Source of the DNA: Oceanospirillales bacterium
GTDB taxonomy: Bacteria > Pseudomonadota > Gammaproteobacteria > Pseudomonadales > Balneatricaceae
Direction of reading: 5' to 3'
Assembly (NCBI GenBank): GCA_018223185.1
Contig: JAAEYW010000005.1
Location: 162,882 to 226,881 of the forward strand
DNA length: 64,000 bases
Shown here: positions 62,643-64,000 of the stretch, piece by piece
How the letters are laid out: each line of letters starts with the position of its first letter
Position numbering within the stretch: position 1 is the stretch's first letter
Translations under genes and position numbers: made by a program
Notes under the pieces: model-generated
What the model saw: only the letters and a program-made list of their open reading frames with translations
Told to the model about the DNA's origin: nothing
Database searches by the model: none

Positions 62643-63079
62643 GAAAAACTATAAACCGGTTCTGCGGCCTGGCCGTGGGTCAGACAGTGGCTGAGCCATT
62701 CCCCCAGATACTGATTCAGCTGAGCTTTTTCATCTTTCTGATGCATCCGGTCATTCGGGTAGCTATAAACACCGCGAAAATGACGCCGGCTTTTCAGGCA
62801 GATCACCTCGGCCGCCCGGGCATCATGATACATCCGTACAACCAGGCTTGGCGCTTCCAGCCAGCTACTATCAAAGCTTTGCGACACCAATACCGTGGTG
62901 GTATAGGTAAAACGTTCCTCAATCCGCAGACGAACGATGCTCTGCTGTTGGTGCCAGTGGACCTCGAACTCGCGCTCATCGCACTGCTCAAGATCCGGCA
63001 TCAGCCGCATCAGACGCAGATAATTAGCCTCACAATCGGCCATCTGCTTTACCAGATCAGGAATATAACGTTTTTTCAT
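62639..63079 (-). CDS. yqiB: YqiB (DUF1249) family protein
   Basis: 146 residues, soluble. RYIPDLVKQMADCEANYLRLMRLMP and PSLVVRMYHDARAAEVI with RHFRGVYSYPN are characteristic. Function unknown, but the gene always travels between nudF and cpdA in this group. GGAG is four bases from the ATG at 63079; a TTG at 63088 is also in frame. Confidence 0.92.
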   Translation of the reverse strand: MKKRYIPDLVKQMADCEANYLRLMRLMPDLEQCDEREFEVHWHQQQSIVRLRIEERFTYTTTVLVSQSFDSSWLEAPSLVVRMYHDARAAEVICLKSRRHFRGVYSYPNDRMHQKDEKAQLNQYLGEWLSHCLTHGQAAEPVYSFS

Positions 63080-63115
63080 CTTCTCCAATGCTCAAAACAC
63101 TTAATCAGGGGCCGA

Positions 63116-63739
63116 TTAAACACAACCCCAGCGTTGCAACAATTGCTGCCGGTTCAACTGTAACCATTGTACCGCAATTATAGTCGCAGCATTATCAATA
63201 GTGCCGTTTGCCACCAACTCACACACCTGCGCAAAGGGTAGCACATGAACCAGAATATCCTCGCCCTCGTGATCCAGCCCGTGCACGCCCCCGACACCAG
63301 AGCTGTCAACCCTGGCACACAGCAGATCGACATATTCATCACTGCCACCGGCACTGGGCAGATAACGGGTAATCGGCACAATATCATAAATAACGGCACC
63401 CGCTTCCTCGACCGCCTCTCTGAGAGCCACATCTTCAGCTGTCTCGCCCTCTTCGACTATTCCGGCCACCAGCTCCAGCAACCAGGGGCTATCGGGCTTA
63501 CCCAGGGCCCCCACGCGAAACTGTTCGACCAGCACAAGACATTCGTTATCCGGATCAAAGAGTAAAACACAGACCGCATCGCCCCGCTGAAACTGTTCAC
63601 GTACGATCTCGACTTCGCCGCCGTCAAACAATGAGTGACGGATCGTTAACCGGCTAATTTTGAAAAAACCATCGCAGGTGCGCTGCTGTTTAATAATCGC
63701 AGCATCCGCTGCAGTGAATCTTGGTTGCCAGTGGGCCAT
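63116..63739 (-). CDS. nudF: ADP-ribose pyrophosphatase NudF
   Basis: 207 residues. Complete Nudix box in GIVEEGETAEDVALREAVEEAG, preceded by WLLELVAG. Hydrolyses ADP-ribose to AMP and ribose phosphate. First gene of the nudF-yqiB-cpdA-yqiA-parE chain, which in E. coli is divergent from tolC; the window stops before any tolC could be seen. Confidence 0.95.
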   Translation of the reverse strand: MAHWQPRFTAADAAIIKQQRTCDGFFKISRLTIRHSLFDGGEVEIVREQFQRGDAVCVLLFDPDNECLVLVEQFRVGALGKPDSPWLLELVAGIVEEGETAEDVALREAVEEAGAVIYDIVPITRYLPSAGGSDEYVDLLCARVDSSGVGGVHGLDHEGEDILVHVLPFAQVCELVANGTIDNAATIIAVQWLQLNRQQLLQRWGCV

Positions 63740-63824
63740 ACTGAACTCCGGACGCAGACACTATTTTTAATAACAGACTCAGATCTGTATTCAGGACGTC
63801 AATATAGCATGTATGGCATGCAGG

Positions 63825-63892
63825 TCTGAAAAGCTCATCTTAAAAGCTCGTCTGAAAAGCACGCCGAAAAGAGCACGTAGAAAAAAAGCACG
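63825..63892. repeat. Degenerate 13- to 15-bp tandem repeat upstream of nudF
   Basis: Five successive units share GAAAAGC(T/A)C: TCTGAAAAGCTCA, TCTTAAAAGCTCG, TCTGAAAAGCACG, then longer CCGAAAAGAGCACG and TAGAAAAAAAGCACG. Unit length drifts from 13 to 15. Lies about 90 bases upstream of the nudF start; the rest of the window to 64000 shows no gene. Confidence 0.7.
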
Positions 63893-64000
63893 CTAATAAA
63901 AGGTTCTTCGCGCTTAATCGGGAAAGGATTCTATCGTGGTAGATAGTAGCGGAGCTATATATTGCAGGGGCCCTTAGAATCTAAAACAGACTCACCACAG

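Overview
The window is chromosomal DNA from a marine-type gammaproteobacterium, most like the Oceanospirillales (Amphritea, Neptunomonas or Marinobacterium type). This is inferred from gene content and order only. Several blocks follow the Pseudomonas order: miaB-ybeZ-ybeY-corC-lnt-leuS-lptE-holA and proA-nadD-rsfS-rlmH-mrdA-rodA-mltB-rlpA-dacA-ybeD-lipB-lipA. The nudF-yqiB-cpdA-yqiA-parE-parC block is shared with E. coli. No tRNA, rRNA, insertion sequence, prophage or CRISPR array was seen.

Layout. 1-9950 holds prfC, a small secreted protein of unknown function, a RegB/RegA-type redox two-component system, an orphan CbiM-like membrane protein, rimI, a gene upstream of rimI that looks like the divergent 'cryptic' psi subunit of DNA polymerase III, leuA, and a PatB/MalY C-S lyase. 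9951-13301 is a visibly more A+T-rich accessory island. It carries a PhnD-like periplasmic binding protein and a membrane GGDEF-EAL protein, and is the best candidate for an undescribed sensory module. 13492-16435 contains the EF-P beta-lysylation set (epmA, efp, epmB), followed by a Bax-like glucosaminidase and a large MASE1-CHASE-PAS-GGDEF-EAL protein. 20994-32038 contains DUF805 and DUF1820 proteins and the miaB-to-holA block, in which tRNA modification, RNA/ribosome maturation, lipoprotein acylation, LPS export and clamp-loader genes lie side by side.

32256-41382 (mostly minus strand) contains an OsmC-type peroxidase, a lipid/glycan locus (PAP2 phosphatase, ArnT-like GT83, ArnC/GtrB-like GT2, YbhN-like membrane protein) coupled by an overlapping stop/start to lipA, then lipB, ybeD, a D-amino-acid aminotransferase and dacA. 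41503-49463 is the cell-elongation and wall block (rlpA, mltB, rodA, mrdA) with rlmH, rsfS, nadD and proA. 49620-54606 (plus strand) has an AhpA/Smp-like membrane protein, two small-molecule exporters and a chemoreceptor. 54908-63739 (minus strand) has rpsA, standing alone without cmk or ihfB, then parC-parE-yqiA-cpdA-yqiB-nudF.

Non-coding structure includes a two-copy, double-hairpin repeat with covarying stems (9968-10021 and 32210-32252), a 51-bp tandem repeat between efp and epmA, a 13-bp tandem repeat that supplies a stop codon, a near-duplicate pair of terminators, and a long intercistronic hairpin between dacA and the aminotransferase gene.
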